Shown: positions 1 through 11,172 of the stretch, one piece after another
Layout: every line of letters begins with the position of its first letter
Numbering within the stretch: the stretch's first letter is position 1
NCBI GenBank assembly: GCA_002205965.3
Contig: NADL03000682.1
Location: 310,001-374,000, forward strand
DNA: 64,000 bases
DNA from: Kappaphycus alvarezii
Taxonomy: Eukaryota > Rhodophyta > Florideophyceae > Gigartinales > Solieriaceae
Reading direction: 5' to 3'
Notes under the pieces: model-generated
What the model was told of the DNA's origin: nothing
The model's database searches: none
What the model saw: the letters and a program-made list of their open reading frames with translations, nothing else
Position numbers and translations under genes: made by a program

Positions 1-1
1 A

Positions 2-252
2 TATCAAGAGCCGTTGTTAGTGTGGACTTTTTCTATGTCACGTTGGCCAATTCACTCGCCCCTATTCCCTTGATTCGGAACTGCAATTCTGTCAGAGGTC
101 TTAACGCTGTCATTACAGACGAGTACAGAAAGCATCAAGGTTTCATTTCAAAGTCGCCGTACAGGATCAGGTTCCTCCCCATTCCTGTTTCTACAGTTCG
201 AGAATGAAATCCGAGCGCATTTGCCAGTATCATAGTGTAGGCAAGAGCTGCT
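2..252 (-). pseudogene. Coding-like fragment of unknown family, cut by the window edge
   Basis: Read on the minus strand, this stretch gives a balanced, protein-like translation (for example VPFKAALAYTMILANALGFH, then LRPLTELQFRIKGIGASELA) interrupted by two in-frame stops, one TGA and one TAG. The composition is unlike the noncoding DNA further along. I do not recognise the family. It may be the end of a transposon or gene that continues left of the window. The translation is seen directly; that it was once coding is inferred from its composition. Confidence 0.3.
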
Positions 253-542
253 TTGAATGGAACCACGGAACATTTCGCGAAGGCGAGATCAATTCCATTT
301 CAACGACAAGTGGTGTTCGTGTCTTCCTCTAACGCGGCCCGTCTGTTGTATCGTCTCTAGACATCTTTCTAGAAAAAATCAAGAGTTGCCTAATTCTCTT
401 CATTACACGACCCCTGCCTCTAAAACTTCTTATTTCCTCAGCTCTTCCAGCTCTCACAGTCAACAAAGCCCTTATTTTCTCTTTTCGGAAAATGTTACCA
501 TCAGAGGAAATACCAGTAATGGCCCGCGAGTAATCGAATTTA

Positions 543-1635
543 TTAGCATTCGGAAAATTCGTTTTCGGACGATGTTTGGCTCTCTTTACGTAAGGAAGAG
601 GCAGCTTGATCTGCCTCGGTTCTAAGTATCCCACAACGAGATTTAGTCAGAAAAGCCATCCCGATGTATTCGTCGAAAAGGTCTAAGTCTAGAACATCAT
701 GCTCTACAGAACTCTTCGCTTTACCTACATCCAACCCTTCGTTGTTTCTTCGATCTGCCTCAATTTTTCATCGTATTTTGCCAAAATATCTTGGTCATAA
801 TCTTTTTCCGTTGTATCTACGCTAATGTCATTAGCAATGTGCGAAAGACTGAACCTTGCTTGTCCGCATATCAATCTCCTCTTGTTTTCTTGCGCCAAAA
901 TCTTACCTTTATTATTTTCTTGCTCAACCATCCCCTTCACTTCTACACACACTTCTACAAGAGCTTCCACAGGGGAGTTAGTCTTCTGAGCGTTCATTAG
1001 TTTCGTCTCTCTCTCCAACTTTTGCTTATATTTCTGAGCATGAGTTCTCGCTTGCTTAGGGGTCCTTGTTGCAACGAATTGGCTAATAGCTGTGTAATTT
1101 TTTTGGAACGAAGATCTTCGACGCGTACAAGAAAAGATTATGCTCCCTTTCTGTCCAGTATCTTGATTTCTGAGAACAATTATCTCTCTGTTCCTTTTTC
1201 TTTTTCATAGCACTTGCCCCGTTTACATTTTTTTCGCTCCTCCGATCCATTCGCCTGTTCCGCCTGGATTCTGGATTTCCAGTTCTTCCCGTCCTTTTGC
1301 ACGAGCTACTTCTATTCAATGTTTTTTGTTTGACATCTGCACTGCCCTGTTCCCATCTGGTGCTGATTAAGGGCCGAGTGGAACATGCGGAATTTGCATC
1401 GAGACAAGGATGTTCAGAGGGTCCTGAGTATATTGGTAAACAAGACACCGAGGTGATTAACCGTATTGGCTCCCGAATTTGACTTGATTGCAGCCTGATG
1501 ACTGCTCCGTGCCATCGAACGAAGTTGGAAAAGTTTAGAATAGTATTGAGCGAGAACTGCACGCAGTTCTGCAATCCGTTTTAGTTGCTGGTTGATGAGG
1601 TCATCGTAACTGCAACCCATAGTCGCTATTGACAT
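543..1635 (-). pseudogene. Frameshifted coiled-coil-like coding remnant
   Basis: Three minus-strand frames follow one another: residues starting MSIATMGCSYDDLINQQLKR at 1635, a Lys/Arg/Glu-rich stretch around 1300-1080, and KLMNAQKTNSPVEALVEVCV near 1000-725 running into DVGKAKSSVEHDVLDLDLFD to 543. Heptad-like spacing of Leu/Ile with many Lys and Glu suggests a coiled coil. An ATG at 1635 is a plausible start. The pieces lie in different frames, so this is either a broken gene or a gene with introns I cannot place. No family was recognised. It could be a Gag-like or partner ORF of a transposon, given the surroundings. Confidence 0.3.
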
Positions 1636-2181
1636 GATTGCAGCTGGGACTCACCGTAACCGTTGGGTCGAGATAGAGTGAGACAGGGCTATTGAAGTGT
1701 GCGGGAGCTCTTTAAGAATCCAACTAGAACGCCAAAATAATCCACATTGAGATTACTCGCTTGATGAATAGAACTCGAAGCACTCATGTTGTCCAAGGGC
1801 TCGTTGCTATTTCGAGAGCAGTGGAGGATATACTGTAACTCTTATGATCAAAGACGGAGTCTATCGGAAGGACAGAAATATTCTGAGAGAGCTGTACTGT
1901 ACACAGTACTATACTATGCAGTACACGTCTTTTCGATGCTGGTACTGTGGAGACTGTTGAGACTTTGGAATAAGTATAGTTGTTCTTTCAGTCTCCATTT
2001 GGGGGTTTGATTATTCGAAAAAATGGTCCCTATCAGGAAGGCATCATTTTTGAGAAAATAGGAACTAATTTTGTTTACATACCTTTCGGTTTTAAATGCC
2101 TCAAATACAAACAGCAATATGGCGTTGAGGCTCTGCATGAGATCTTTAATAGTTAAATATGTATGAACATTTAGACTGTCT

Positions 2182-2245
2182 GCGGCAGCAGCAGTGATGT
2201 CCAATGCATAATGCCTGCTGGGGGGCCTTGAGGTAGCCCTTTAGG
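2182..2245 (+). repeat. Peptide-encoding repeat, family 1, copy a
   Basis: The plus strand reads AAAAVMSNA, stop, CLLGGLEVAL. The same peptide with different codons occurs at 3425-3493 (minus) and 17362-17430 (plus). A similar tail, CTTTCAAATATTA, follows both plus-strand copies. This points to a dispersed element whose coding part is partly preserved. Confidence 0.5.
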
Positions 2246-2349
2246 CGCACGAGTGACACTACCCGCTTTCGGGACACGTTTAGCATACACTGGGGGGTAG
2301 CTGAGCTGCACCTTTCAAATATTAAAGAAACTCAGATGCAAAAAAAGTT

Positions 2350-4600
2350 TAGAATGTAGCAGGTTAGATTGACGGCAAAATAATAGATACTATACGTACC
2401 GTAGAAAGACTTCCAAAACAGTGAAAATGTAACGAAAGCACACCTGGTGGTGAGAGGGATGAGAGAAAGTTCACGAATCGAGAGAGAGACAGAGAGAACA
2501 ATGCTGAAGGACTATGTATGAATACGATAAACGCTGGAGAAATTTGCTCTTCCAACTGCCTCTAATAGGGCGGATGTTGTCGGATGGGAGTAAATGGGGT
2601 TGCCATACTTGGAATTGCGAGGAGGATGGAAGTTTAATGAGTTTGCATTCAAACAATGTGGCAGATTCTGAAGTACAAACAACGGCGCATTTCTACCAAC
2701 TAGAACTAGCTTATAGCCAAGTCAGCAAGTAGGCAGCGTTGGAAGTAACCTTCAACGAATTATCGTTGAAGGAAAACGGCCCTCCATCCTAGAGCATTAG
2801 TCCAAGGCTCGGCTGGCGACCGATCGGCAACCTCTATGACCTGAAAGAACTTATCAAGCTGCTGTATATGCCGTTCAAATAGGTAGGGAGGTAGTGTGCA
2901 CATTTGTTCTACTAGGAAGGTAGAGATTCAGGTACACGAAATGGTTTACTATATCGATTTGCATTTTCCTTTCTGCCCTTGGAAACAGTGATCGCATTTC
3001 GATAGTTCTCCTCTACCTTTCCCAAATTTCACTGCTTCAATACCCTCGCACATCGTTTATCCCTGCCTCTTTTCTATTCACCTGGGCCGCAAGCTGCTAC
3101 CAATCTCTATGGGAGTAAAGACACCAAACGTTTCCCACTTAGGCCACTCACATGTACGATAGGACTCTCTCCGCTTTACTGCCTTCTCGCGGGTTCTCCT
3201 GTATGGCCCTTTGCTGATTCTCCTACGTTGAGTAGCATAGGACTGTTACCAAGTAGTATCGACATGCCAGTATGATAGAATACAAGTTCCTAATACCTAA
3301 AAAGGGAAAGGCTTGAGTGTTTTACTGTTCCAAGATATATTTAATCTATCCTAAAGTTTCCAGACAACCGCAATCGAGTAAAACGTCAATACAGATGCAG
3401 TAATGCGGAGAGACTACGCTCCCTAAAGGGCCACCTCAAGGGTAGCCACCAAGCAAGCCGCAATGGACGTGATTGCTGCTGCAGCGTGCCTTTTCCTCAA
3501 AAGTCTCGATCTAAAAGGCTACATTACTCAATGGAAAACGATATTTGCCCTCCTTTCCTCGGAATGAGAGTAAACCTAGACATGGACTTAAGCGGCGGTA
3601 CACGCTGATATGCTAAGAAATATAAAGGGTTTACAGCCTAGTTTCCTTGGAGGAAAAGGCGCGCCTGGTTCCTCTTTCAACGCTCGAGGGTAGCACCCTG
3701 ATGCGATCTCGAAGATCAAGGAGATGGCACGGTCGGTTGACAGCCGGGCCCTGGACCAATGTTAAGGTGAGTGTTTTCTCCTCGACGACACGGCGAGTTG
3801 CTGGTCATTTGCAACTTTGCGAGCTTGTTGGTTCCGCTATACGCCACTTGTAGTTGATTGAGATGATCCGTTACCCGTACTGTAGATCTAGAAATATGGG
3901 TCGATTGCTAGCTCACGGACCCCCAAAACATAGGGCAACTCGCAATAAGCCAACCAAATTCATTTCCTTTTTGCACAAAATGATACATATGTACTAAAAC
4001 ATTGTGTGTGTGTAATCTTTACGGGATGTGGAAAAAGCATGTGGGAGAACATGCTGAGGGGAATTACTGAAAACTAACATTAGACAATTCCATTCTCAAG
4101 TCGTCTGCACTGAGTATATCATACAGTCTTGTGCCTGTAGTCCATGTGATCCATCCGTTTCGAATAGGTACAATAGTAAAATCGTCTCGGCATGTATATA
4201 ATTTGTTTAAAGTATTTAGAAAAATCATATTCGCGCCGTTAAGAAGGGGGAAATAGGGGTGCCTTACTGATTAGGGATATAGGATGGCTACTTCCCGAAG
4301 ACTAGGGGCAGGTCTTTGTATTAGAAAGTTAAGAAGGCCAATCTTTTTCATAATTTAATCATTCCTGTAGTCTTGATTTAGAACATCTTTTGTATTATTT
4401 CCACTGCTTGCCGACGGAATTCACTGCAAAGCAACAGATATAGAGTCTCCTTTCACATTTCGTATATTGTATTCAAAGGATGAAAGCAACAGCTGCTTAA
4501 GTAATTCGTAAATTACTCATTTTATGTTCTCCTCACTTCCTTCGTTCATCAAAAAGACCCATCACACTGTATTTTCAAGAAAATTTGTGCGAATAGCTTG
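2350..4600. other. No supported gene
   Basis: Apart from repeat copy b and a short run of GAGA-rich sequence near 2457-2498, I see no reading frame with protein-like composition, no terminal repeats and no RNA gene. Short open frames (for example 2514-2732 plus, 3647-3853 plus) have no recognisable content. Confidence 0.4.
3425..3493 (-). repeat. Peptide-encoding repeat, family 1, copy b
   Basis: The minus strand reads HAAAAITSIAACLVATLEVA and then L and a stop. It is the inverted, diverged relative of the copies at 2182-2245 and 17362-17430. Family unknown. Confidence 0.5.
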
Positions 4601-4614
4601 GACTTTTTCTAACC

Positions 4615-4764
4615 ATGAAATCAATAGTGAAGTCATTGCAGCAACGTTTGCGAGTAATGAAGGAGGTAAATAAAGCAGGGGAAGTCTGGGTAGAGAAATA
4701 TTGGGACAGTGGTGTCATTTCACGATTTTGGGAAATGTCTCTCGAAGGCATAGAGAATAATTAA
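4615..4764 (+). CDS. Small ORF, 49 residues, unknown
   Basis: An ATG at 4615 opens a 49-codon frame ending in TAA at 4764. The product begins MKSIVKSLQQRLRVMKEVNK and ends in a Trp-rich, acidic stretch (GEVWVEKYWDSG, RFWEMSLEG). The composition is amphipathic and protein-like, which is unusual in this otherwise empty stretch. No family is recognised and no promoter is evident. It may equally be a remnant of a longer transposon gene. Confidence 0.25.
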   Translation: MKSIVKSLQQRLRVMKEVNKAGEVWVEKYWDSGVISRFWEMSLEGIENN

Positions 4765-4984
4765 TGAAAGCTTACAAGCATAATTGATGAGGGGATACAA
4801 ACTAGGGGATCAGCACAGCGCCTTGATTAGAATGGAGGACAGGAAAACAATGATCCCCAGTTATTGTTTGACAACCGTATCAGGCTTTCTCGAATAGTTG
4901 ACTATTCGCCAGTTCTTCATTTGTGAAATATTAAGCTACCGGTGAGACTAGGTCTCGGGCACGTTGTACTCAAAGGTGGAACAA

Positions 4985-5047
4985 AGGGGAGCCATTTATT
5001 GTAACAGATATGCCTGGTGGTACCCAGTCAACTTACATTGTGGTGTG
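4985..5047 (+). repeat. Peptide-encoding repeat, family 2, copy a
   Basis: Reads GAIYCNRYAWWYPVNLHCGV. It is related at protein level to two later copies (5284-5351, 5775-5842) that read GLIYCGRYVGWYPVNLYRSV. Many of the DNA differences are at third codon positions. Confidence 0.5.
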
Positions 5048-5283
5048 AATGTACATGAAACCTTGCGAAAGGACACGACAGCGCTCCACTCTGCCAACAC
5101 GCAGAGGGAATTTCAGCAAAAAACAAACCGCAGATTGAAAGTACCAACCAATGCATTGTATAAACAAGTGATTATTGGTGAAAGGAAAATTTGTTTGGTT
5201 CCGTTCTAATCTACTCTAGTAGGACTCAATATTTACTCTTCTGTCTGTAAATGAAACCAATTGGCCCACCTGATTTACAGTGT

Positions 5284-5351
5284 AAATGGGGGTTTAATTT
5301 ACTGTGGTAGATATGTGGGTTGGTATCCAGTAAATTTGTACCGGAGCGTAC
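5284..5351 (+). repeat. Peptide-encoding repeat, family 2, copy b
   Basis: Nearly identical at DNA level over about 65 bases to the copy at 5775-5842, and related to the copy at 4985-5047. Encodes GLIYCGRYVGWYPVNLYRSV. The surrounding sequence does not continue as an open frame. Confidence 0.55.
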
Positions 5352-5774
5352 AGTTGCTTTTTACTTTCCCAAACATTTCTACCTTTTTTAGTCAGATACA
5401 TGATTTCATATAGAGATGGGTCTGAGTGTTACTGTTAGCAAGCAAATATAAGTTATAACTTCTAAATAGAGTATGGTTCCATCACAGACCGATGCTAACA
5501 TGCAGAGAGTGTTAAATCTTATCAATGTAATAAACCCATTCCAAGCTGAATTGACTTGCTAATTGTAGTCCTGGTGGCTTATATCGCTACTTGGTCAAAC
5601 CCCGGTACTTATTTTACTTTCTATTAGACTAGAACAGGCAAAGAAGAATCCACTACTGATAGCATCCGGAGGGCTGTGAAAATGGAAGCCGGTCTAACAC
5701 ATTGGATTGTACCGTTTAGCCACCTAGTGATATTTGGATTTGCCGGCTAGTGATATTTTTATGTAGGAAATTTT

Positions 5775-5842
5775 AAATGGGGGGTTAATTTACTGTGGTA
5801 GATATGTGGGTTGGTATCCAGTAAATTTGTACCGGAGCGTAG
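5775..5842 (+). repeat. Peptide-encoding repeat, family 2, copy c
   Basis: Direct repeat of 5284-5351 with only a few differences, about 490 bases downstream. Encodes the same GLIYCGRYVGWYPVNLYRSV peptide. Confidence 0.55.
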
Positions 5843-6005
5843 ATATCGTAGGAAATTGTAGGGCTATATGACGTGGCTGAGCTGGCATGCTGCCCTGGCT
5901 GTGCGGGTCCGCAAATACTAATTTTTAAAGTTATTTTTAGAGGGACTATCTGCCCTGTACTGTAGCGATGTTATTTTGGCATGAGGACTCATGTTGATTT
6001 TAACA

Positions 6006-6300
6006 TAGTCTGGGCGCTGAGTCGAACTGGTCGAGCTAATGGTGTGTAGAACAGTGTACACAACAGGATGCGAGGTGTGCATAGCGCATACCATCGAAGT
6101 GTACAATCGAAAGACAATGGTACTTATGTACCATAGTACAGTATGACATAGAAAGGTATTAAAGACATAAACGGTTGCCACTAAGAACGTATTGCATGAA
6201 TCGTGATGCAATCAATCTGACACATTGCATATATTAGTAGACGGTTGTAATTGCTGGTTCATGTCGACGACCACTGGTAGCACTTGTGTATTCAAATTAA
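6006..6300 (-). repeat. 3' LTR of copia element 1
   Basis: Near-identical to 9535-9829 at a constant offset of 3529 bases. On the minus strand it follows the polypurine tract AAAAGAGGAGGAAT. The start here reads TTAATTTG where the other LTR reads TGAATTTG, so the canonical TG may be mutated. I could not confirm target-site duplications. Confidence 0.85.
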
Positions 6301-6830
6301 TATTCCTCCTCTTTTAGCCAAAGTTCTTCTGAGAAGTTTGCGTTTAAAAACGACTTCGAAGTCGATACAGAGTCGACCTGTAAATAGTGTTAGTTTTAGC
6401 GCGTCAGTAAGGCTACTGTTTTTCTTCGTTAAGGGATCAGCAAGGTTGATATTACCGGCTATCCAAGATATTTTGTGTATAGCTCCAGTTTGGAACTCGA
6501 ATCTTATGCAACCAACGTCTCCACGGATTGATTTGTCGATGGAGTTCTTCTGACTGGACAGAAAGTGAATAGATGTTTCGAGTGTACGCAGAGGTGTAGC
6601 TTAACATCTATACCGAGTAGTTCCGAGTAAGCCTTTGAAACTGTCTTACCATCATCGATGCCTTCAGTAGCGGCAAATATCTCAGCAGCTGGCACACCTC
6701 TAACCGGTCTTTTGGCCTTATGTGACATCCAGGATACAACATGGTAGATGGAGTTTTTTCATCTCTCCAACTAAAGGAATAGTCAGAACACCGAGCTGGC
6801 CGCAGTCATCAATGCGAGAAGCATATGCAA
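6301..6830 (-). pseudogene. Copia element 1 RNase H domain, frameshifted
   Basis: Minus-strand frames give SHKAKRPVRGVPAAEIFAAT followed by EGIDDGKTVSKAYSELLGID, with the conserved Glu in AAEI and an Asp-Asp pair as in copia RNase H. After a frameshift they give IRGDVGCIRFEFQTGAIHKI and the typical C-terminal LADPLTKKNSSL region. This is the last domain of the polyprotein, next to the 3' LTR. It is broken by at least one frameshift around 6550. Confidence 0.75.
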
Positions 6831-7229
6831 ATACAAACACAAACACACTTAATTGATACTGGCTTTTTCTGTTGGCCTTGGGTAGGCAATTGTAGTCCCA
6901 AGTATCTTTAGCTTTCGTAATACGTTAACTTGTTTGACGAGATGAGAAACCTTCAGGTCAGGTGCTTTCTGTTGTAAATAGCTTGCATAGAAAGAACAGA
7001 GAGATGCAGCAGTTCCTATCCATCCCAATGAGCTATTTGCGGAGGCAAATACTGATTTCTCAATGTTGTTAGGAGTCTGATCAGACTGCTTCCGTCTATG
7101 ACGCGTGAGTAGATACTCTGTGACAGCATCTTACTTATATTCAGCATCCGTTTATATAGTTTGATCAATATTTTGCGTGGTATTGATGCCAAAGTATCTT
7201 AACTTCCGGGTCCATGAATTACATCACCG

Positions 7230-7809
7230 AACTTAAGTCTTTTGTCAAATTTCAATACATTTTTATGCACGGTCTCCTTCACCGGAACCTTTAAGATTAT
7301 CAACAATTTTTGTGACAACTAGAACCAACGTTCCTGCTTCTTTTATAAAAGAACTGAGGGACGTGTGTAGACTGTGAAAGGCCAATGTCGTGCATGAGTT
7401 GGTCTGACTGATTTTTTCACTTTTTATTTGCATTTCCTAGACCGTGGATGCTGTTAGTAACAGACATAAATGCGTAGATTTCATTTGGCTTTCTTTCGGA
7501 GGTCGAACATAGACATTTCTCTGGGCTTCTTTAGTTTGAAGAAAGACGGCTTTCACTTCAGCTTTGTACATTTTACTACGAAATAAGGAGGCGGCATACT
7601 CAAGAATTCGTAAACCAGTTGGAGGACATGTTATACAATCTTGGCTTATCATGTTCTTCATGTCATTTTCATTCCCATGTGGGGCAATTCTTGCTTCAAG
7701 CTTGAGACATCGGTCATCATTGCATTTGATTTTGTACAGCGTTTGGCTGCTAATTATGTTTGCATCATGTGGAACATTACCACGCGGCACTGGAAGTACT
7801 GTCTTTTAA
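7230..7809 (-). pseudogene. Copia element 1 reverse transcriptase, degenerate
   Basis: The minus strand encodes NIISSQTLYKIKCNDDRCLK, then PPTGLRILEYAASLFRSKMY and KAEVKAVFLQTKEAQRNVYV, the standard copia RT N-terminal motifs (KADVKAAFLQ, RDVYV.PP). After a frameshift near 7430, LVLVVTKIVDNLKG is the active-site region, at 7304-7296 for VDN. Family members carry VDD, so the second catalytic aspartate is replaced by Asn. Downstream KLRFGDVIHGPG also matches the family. The element is therefore unlikely to encode an active polymerase. Confidence 0.8.
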
Positions 7810-7938
7810 AAGGTCCTCTCTTCCTTATTAGGCGTTTACCATTGGGTATTGGTCAAATCCTTGGGCTTGATGCTTCAAGATCATGTTTCCAAAGTAATCC
7901 AGAATTAACGAGAGAGCAATACTTTCCTGACAGGAAAC

Positions 7939-8358
7939 TTATAGTTGAGAGGGAAATGCACTGGAGCTTGCAGTTAGTGCATTACTGAATTTACATACTT
8001 CCTTCGACATGTCTAAACATTCAGTATCCCCATCTTCATCATGTATATTGAGACTTCCATCATCAGCCTCGGAGTGAATTGTTCCAGGATATAATTCGTT
8101 ATCGATGAGTCCAAGACACAGAAATTTGTCTCCGACGGCTGGTTCGACATTTGAGGACTTCAATGAGAAATCTGCATCAGTAGAGCATTCAAGCTGCTCA
8201 CGATGATTTGATTCATTCTTAGTAAGATCGGCAGAGTCCGATATTGCATTTACAACGCCATGTGAGGCATCAGGTAGAGAGTCAATGTAATCTTGAACTA
8301 ATTGGGCAAAGTTCTCTTGTGGCAAGGAAGGCCTGGTGTCTTCAAATGCCGCAGTCAA
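7939..8358 (-). pseudogene. Copia element 1 integrase-RT linker with Tudor-like motif
   Basis: A 139-residue minus-strand frame contains VGDKFLCLGLIDNELYPGTI followed by IHDEDGDTECLDMSKEVCKF. The pattern of a short SH3/Tudor-like beta barrel (VGD..., Y.G.I......I.Y.DGD.E.L.LS.E.) occurs between integrase and RT in several algal and metazoan copia lineages. It lies directly upstream of the RT in the same orientation. The region before it is acidic and Ser-rich. Confidence 0.65.
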
Positions 8359-8399
8359 TTGTTAACTTCCTTTTCTGGGAACTGTAATAGAACGGGCCT

Positions 8400-9535
8400 T
8401 TTGGTCTACAGATAAGACGGGCTTTGAGCAGGTCCATTTACACGTTTTTTCGTCATCTTTCTTTTGATATTTATGGACAGTGTCATCGACACCAAGGCGG
8501 AATTTTTGTTACAAATTTGGGATGCAGAATGCGTGCCAACTTTCGACGAGCATATAGCTGTTTACGAACATTTCGAACATCATCGGGCACAGCAGTATTA
8601 ATTGGCTTAGACGCAACTGGCTTAGAGAAGCCTTTAGCCAATTAGAACGCTGACATTTAATCATTACCATAGAGTTCATTCGCGATGGAGACAGAATTGT
8701 ATTCATTGAGAACTGGATCATGATGTGCACTAGAATATTTTTCTAAAAGAATAAAAACACTTTTAATGACGGTATGCTTTGACTCGATGGCATTTCTAGA
8801 ATGCCGACCTGGCGGAACTGTAGCATAATGCACAGTTTTTCTGCATAATCTTTTGAAACTCCCGACTCGAAGGCTTCATTGGCACGAATAGAGTCTGGAT
8901 ACCAAAATTGGGATACCCAACATTCCTCGAATGCAACTACAGCTTCATTAAGTGCAGCAAAGCTAGCCGCGTGAGCTGCTGAATATCCGGAGGCTGCTGT
9001 CCCCATCACTGAAAATCTCTGAGAGTCCTCAATTGCGGAATAAGATAGTAACATCAGGGCTGCAATGCACTCCGGTAGCTTGGTTGTACTGGAAAATGAG
9101 TTAAACTTAGCCCTTTGGGGAGAAAATCGAGATTCAAAGTTCTTCATCGCCTCTGCGTTGCTTCGGCTAGTATTTCATAGCTGATTAAATGCTCGGTAGG
9201 CTTCACTGAAAACTATCATTACGTCACGCTGATATATTGTTCCTACAATCAAATCAAGCGCCATCTTCTGTAAACTGCTCATCCGATATACCCGAACAAA
9301 GATCCTTCGCTCTGCCATACAACTATGATTTGAGGCATATAGCCTGCAATGCAGAAGGATTCTTATTGCTGTTTGAGTAGGTTAAGGTATTTTGAAACGT
9401 CCCTCAGAGCCTGACAGCTTTTTCGTACTCTTCCTGATCACCCTTCGCATCTTTCCGTGGAGGGGACTCGGCATCCCAAGAGAACGTGGGCCGCGAGGGC
9501 AAAGCTGGTTGGGCGGTGGGCACATAATTAACAAT
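8400..9535 (-). pseudogene. Copia element 1 gag plus truncated integrase
   Basis: Beginning just inside the 5' LTR, the minus strand reads LPSRPTFSWDAESPPRKDAK and then a Gag-like helix-rich stretch across frames, for example LDLIVGTIYQRDVMIVFSEA and MKNFESRFSPQRAKFNSFSS. From about 8990 the text changes to integrase-like sequence (GYSAAHAASFAALNEAVVAF; FESGVSKDYAEKLCIMLQF). Around 8730-8500 it gives the Lys/Arg-rich C-terminal part. Protease and the first part of the integrase are absent, which points to an internal deletion joining gag to integrase. The domain names rest on motif resemblance. Confidence 0.6.
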
Positions 9536-9829
9536 AGTCTGTGTGCTGAGTCGAACTGGTCGAGCTAATGGTGTGTAGAACAGTGTACACAACAGGATGC
9601 GAGGTGTGCATAGCGCATACCATCGAAGTGTACAATCGAAAGACAATGGTACTTATGTACCATAGTACAGTATGACATAGAAAGGTATTAAAGACATAAA
9701 CGGTTGCCACTAAGAACGTATTGCATGAATCGTGATGCAATCAATCTGACACATTGCATATATTAGTAGACGGTTGTAATTGCTGGTTCATGTCGAAGAC
9801 CACTGGTATTATTTGTGTATTCAAATTCA
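9535..9829 (-). repeat. 5' LTR of copia element 1
   Basis: Near-identical to 6006-6300. Read on the minus strand it starts TGAATTTGAATAC. Because it lies upstream of gag it is the promoter-bearing 5' LTR. Confidence 0.85.
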
Positions 9830-9972
9830 TAGATTTACCTCAATCCCTTGAAAACCCGCATTCAAGTTGCAACTAGCATCTAATGCACACCAAAAGTACT
9901 CGTACTGACAGGAACGTAGGACCAGTACCAGAGAAACCCTTGTTTAAGTGCCCTGCACGGGAGGGTGGTTGG

Positions 9973-10132
9973 GAGAGAAATAGACGTGCCAAACCATATC
10001 GGCTGGCGGAGGGCGGTGTTGGATTGGTTAAAAACTTCACCTTCCCCGCCACCAGATCATGGGACGCTTGGCTATTGGCTCGCTACTCCTGTAAATATCT
10101 TCAGCCGTATACACACGTGTTTCGTGTGTCAA
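9973..10132 (-). repeat. Terminal direct repeat of DIRS-like element, copy at 3' end
   Basis: Roughly three quarters identical, in the same orientation, to 13976-14134. Shared blocks include GGGCGGTGTT, TTCCCCGCC/GTCCCCGCC, TGGGACGCT and TATCGGCTCGC/TATTGGCTCGC. Confidence 0.7.
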
Positions 10133-10227
10133 CGCGAAGATTCCAAACTCAACCCGGAGACGTGCTCATCCCCCTCAGGAGGTGCGCGAAGAACTACGAG
10201 GAATCCGGAGTGAGCGTGATAGCAATG

Positions 10228-10772
10228 TCAAAATAAATAGAAAATCGACTCTGAGGCCCAATCGATTCGATGCATTATCCACGTTCGCGAAAATTGGAGA
10301 TTATCCAACTCATTGAACCTCATAATCCTCAAACTGTGTGAGCGAAAGTGGCACCCTTGCGGTGGATCCAGCTCCAGGTGGGCTATTATACATGTCAATG
10401 CGCTCCCCAGGTTGGCCGTACCAAGCCCCTCTGCAGCAGAAAAGTTGAAGAAAACCTCATTGGCATGCCGCGCGCGTACCCACTTCATCAGCACATACTG
10501 TGGGCGCCCCCGGACCGCGTCCGCCCACGTCAGATAGCTATGATACATCAAGACTAGGGGGAGATTTGTGGGCTTTCCTTCGTGGTGCGTTAAAGGCGTC
10601 TCGGATGAATCCTCTCTCTGTGGTCGTGACATAGTCGGGAGCTATATGGAGACGTCACTGACCGGCACTGGAACAAGTGCGCAAATAGCACAATCGCACA
10701 GCACCCGGCGAGCTCTGCACTACCAGCGCTATGTGCCAATCGGACGACTCTCAAGATTGTCCGCGCAGGCAC
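10228..10772 (-). pseudogene. DIRS-like tyrosine recombinase, C-terminal catalytic part
   Basis: The minus-strand frame ending at 10228 contains CHFRSHSLRIMRFNEL, with the H-x-x-R box at 10338-10327 (HSLR). It is followed by FSRTWIMHRIDWASESIFYL, in which the tryptophan (DWAS) and the terminal tyrosine (IFY) sit where the nucleophile region of DIRS recombinases lies. Upstream it reads THHEGKPTNLPLVLMYHSYL with frame changes near 10560-10600. The N-terminal half and the first catalytic Arg are not visible. In DIRS elements this enzyme inserts the circular DNA product. Confidence 0.7.
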
Positions 10773-11172
10773 CCCGACCCTTGATTCACGAACACGATCT
10801 TAACGATCCACTCTTTTCTCATACCATCAAAAAGTGGTATACAAGGCGCTTCCTCGTTGGTGACGGGTAGAATGCATCTTGATTTTACCTTTATATGGCC
10901 GACCCATATTGGAAGAGCCGATTATGGTCTCACACTCTTCTCCAGTGACACATATATTCTATACATATGCGAGCAAATCCCGATCCGAAGCAAGCATGGC
11001 AGTACGAACCTCCTAATCACAAAAACTCAGCCTTTTGTCAATTGACTCGTCCGATTGCCCCATGCCGATTCTGCCCATCCAAATTCTGCCAACATAGACG
11101 CTGCCTCCTCCCCGCCCCCTGTATCTCCTCCCCTTCGTCCTCATTCTCCCGTTTTCGATAGCACCACCGCCC

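Larger units (their letters stand above)
6006..9829 (-). mobile_element. Ty1/copia-type LTR retrotransposon, degenerate (element 1)
   Basis: Two direct repeats of about 294 bases (6006-6300 and 9535-9829) flank minus-strand remnants in the order gag, integrase, Tudor-like linker, reverse transcriptase, RNase H. This order, with integrase before RT, defines Ty1/copia. A polypurine tract lies just inside the 3' LTR (read on the minus strand, around 6301-6315). At 3.8 kb it is shorter than a typical 5 kb element. The protease and most of the integrase core are missing, and the frame is broken many times, so it is non-autonomous. The LTRs differ at only a few positions, which suggests the insertion is fairly young compared with element 2. 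Confidence 0.9.
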
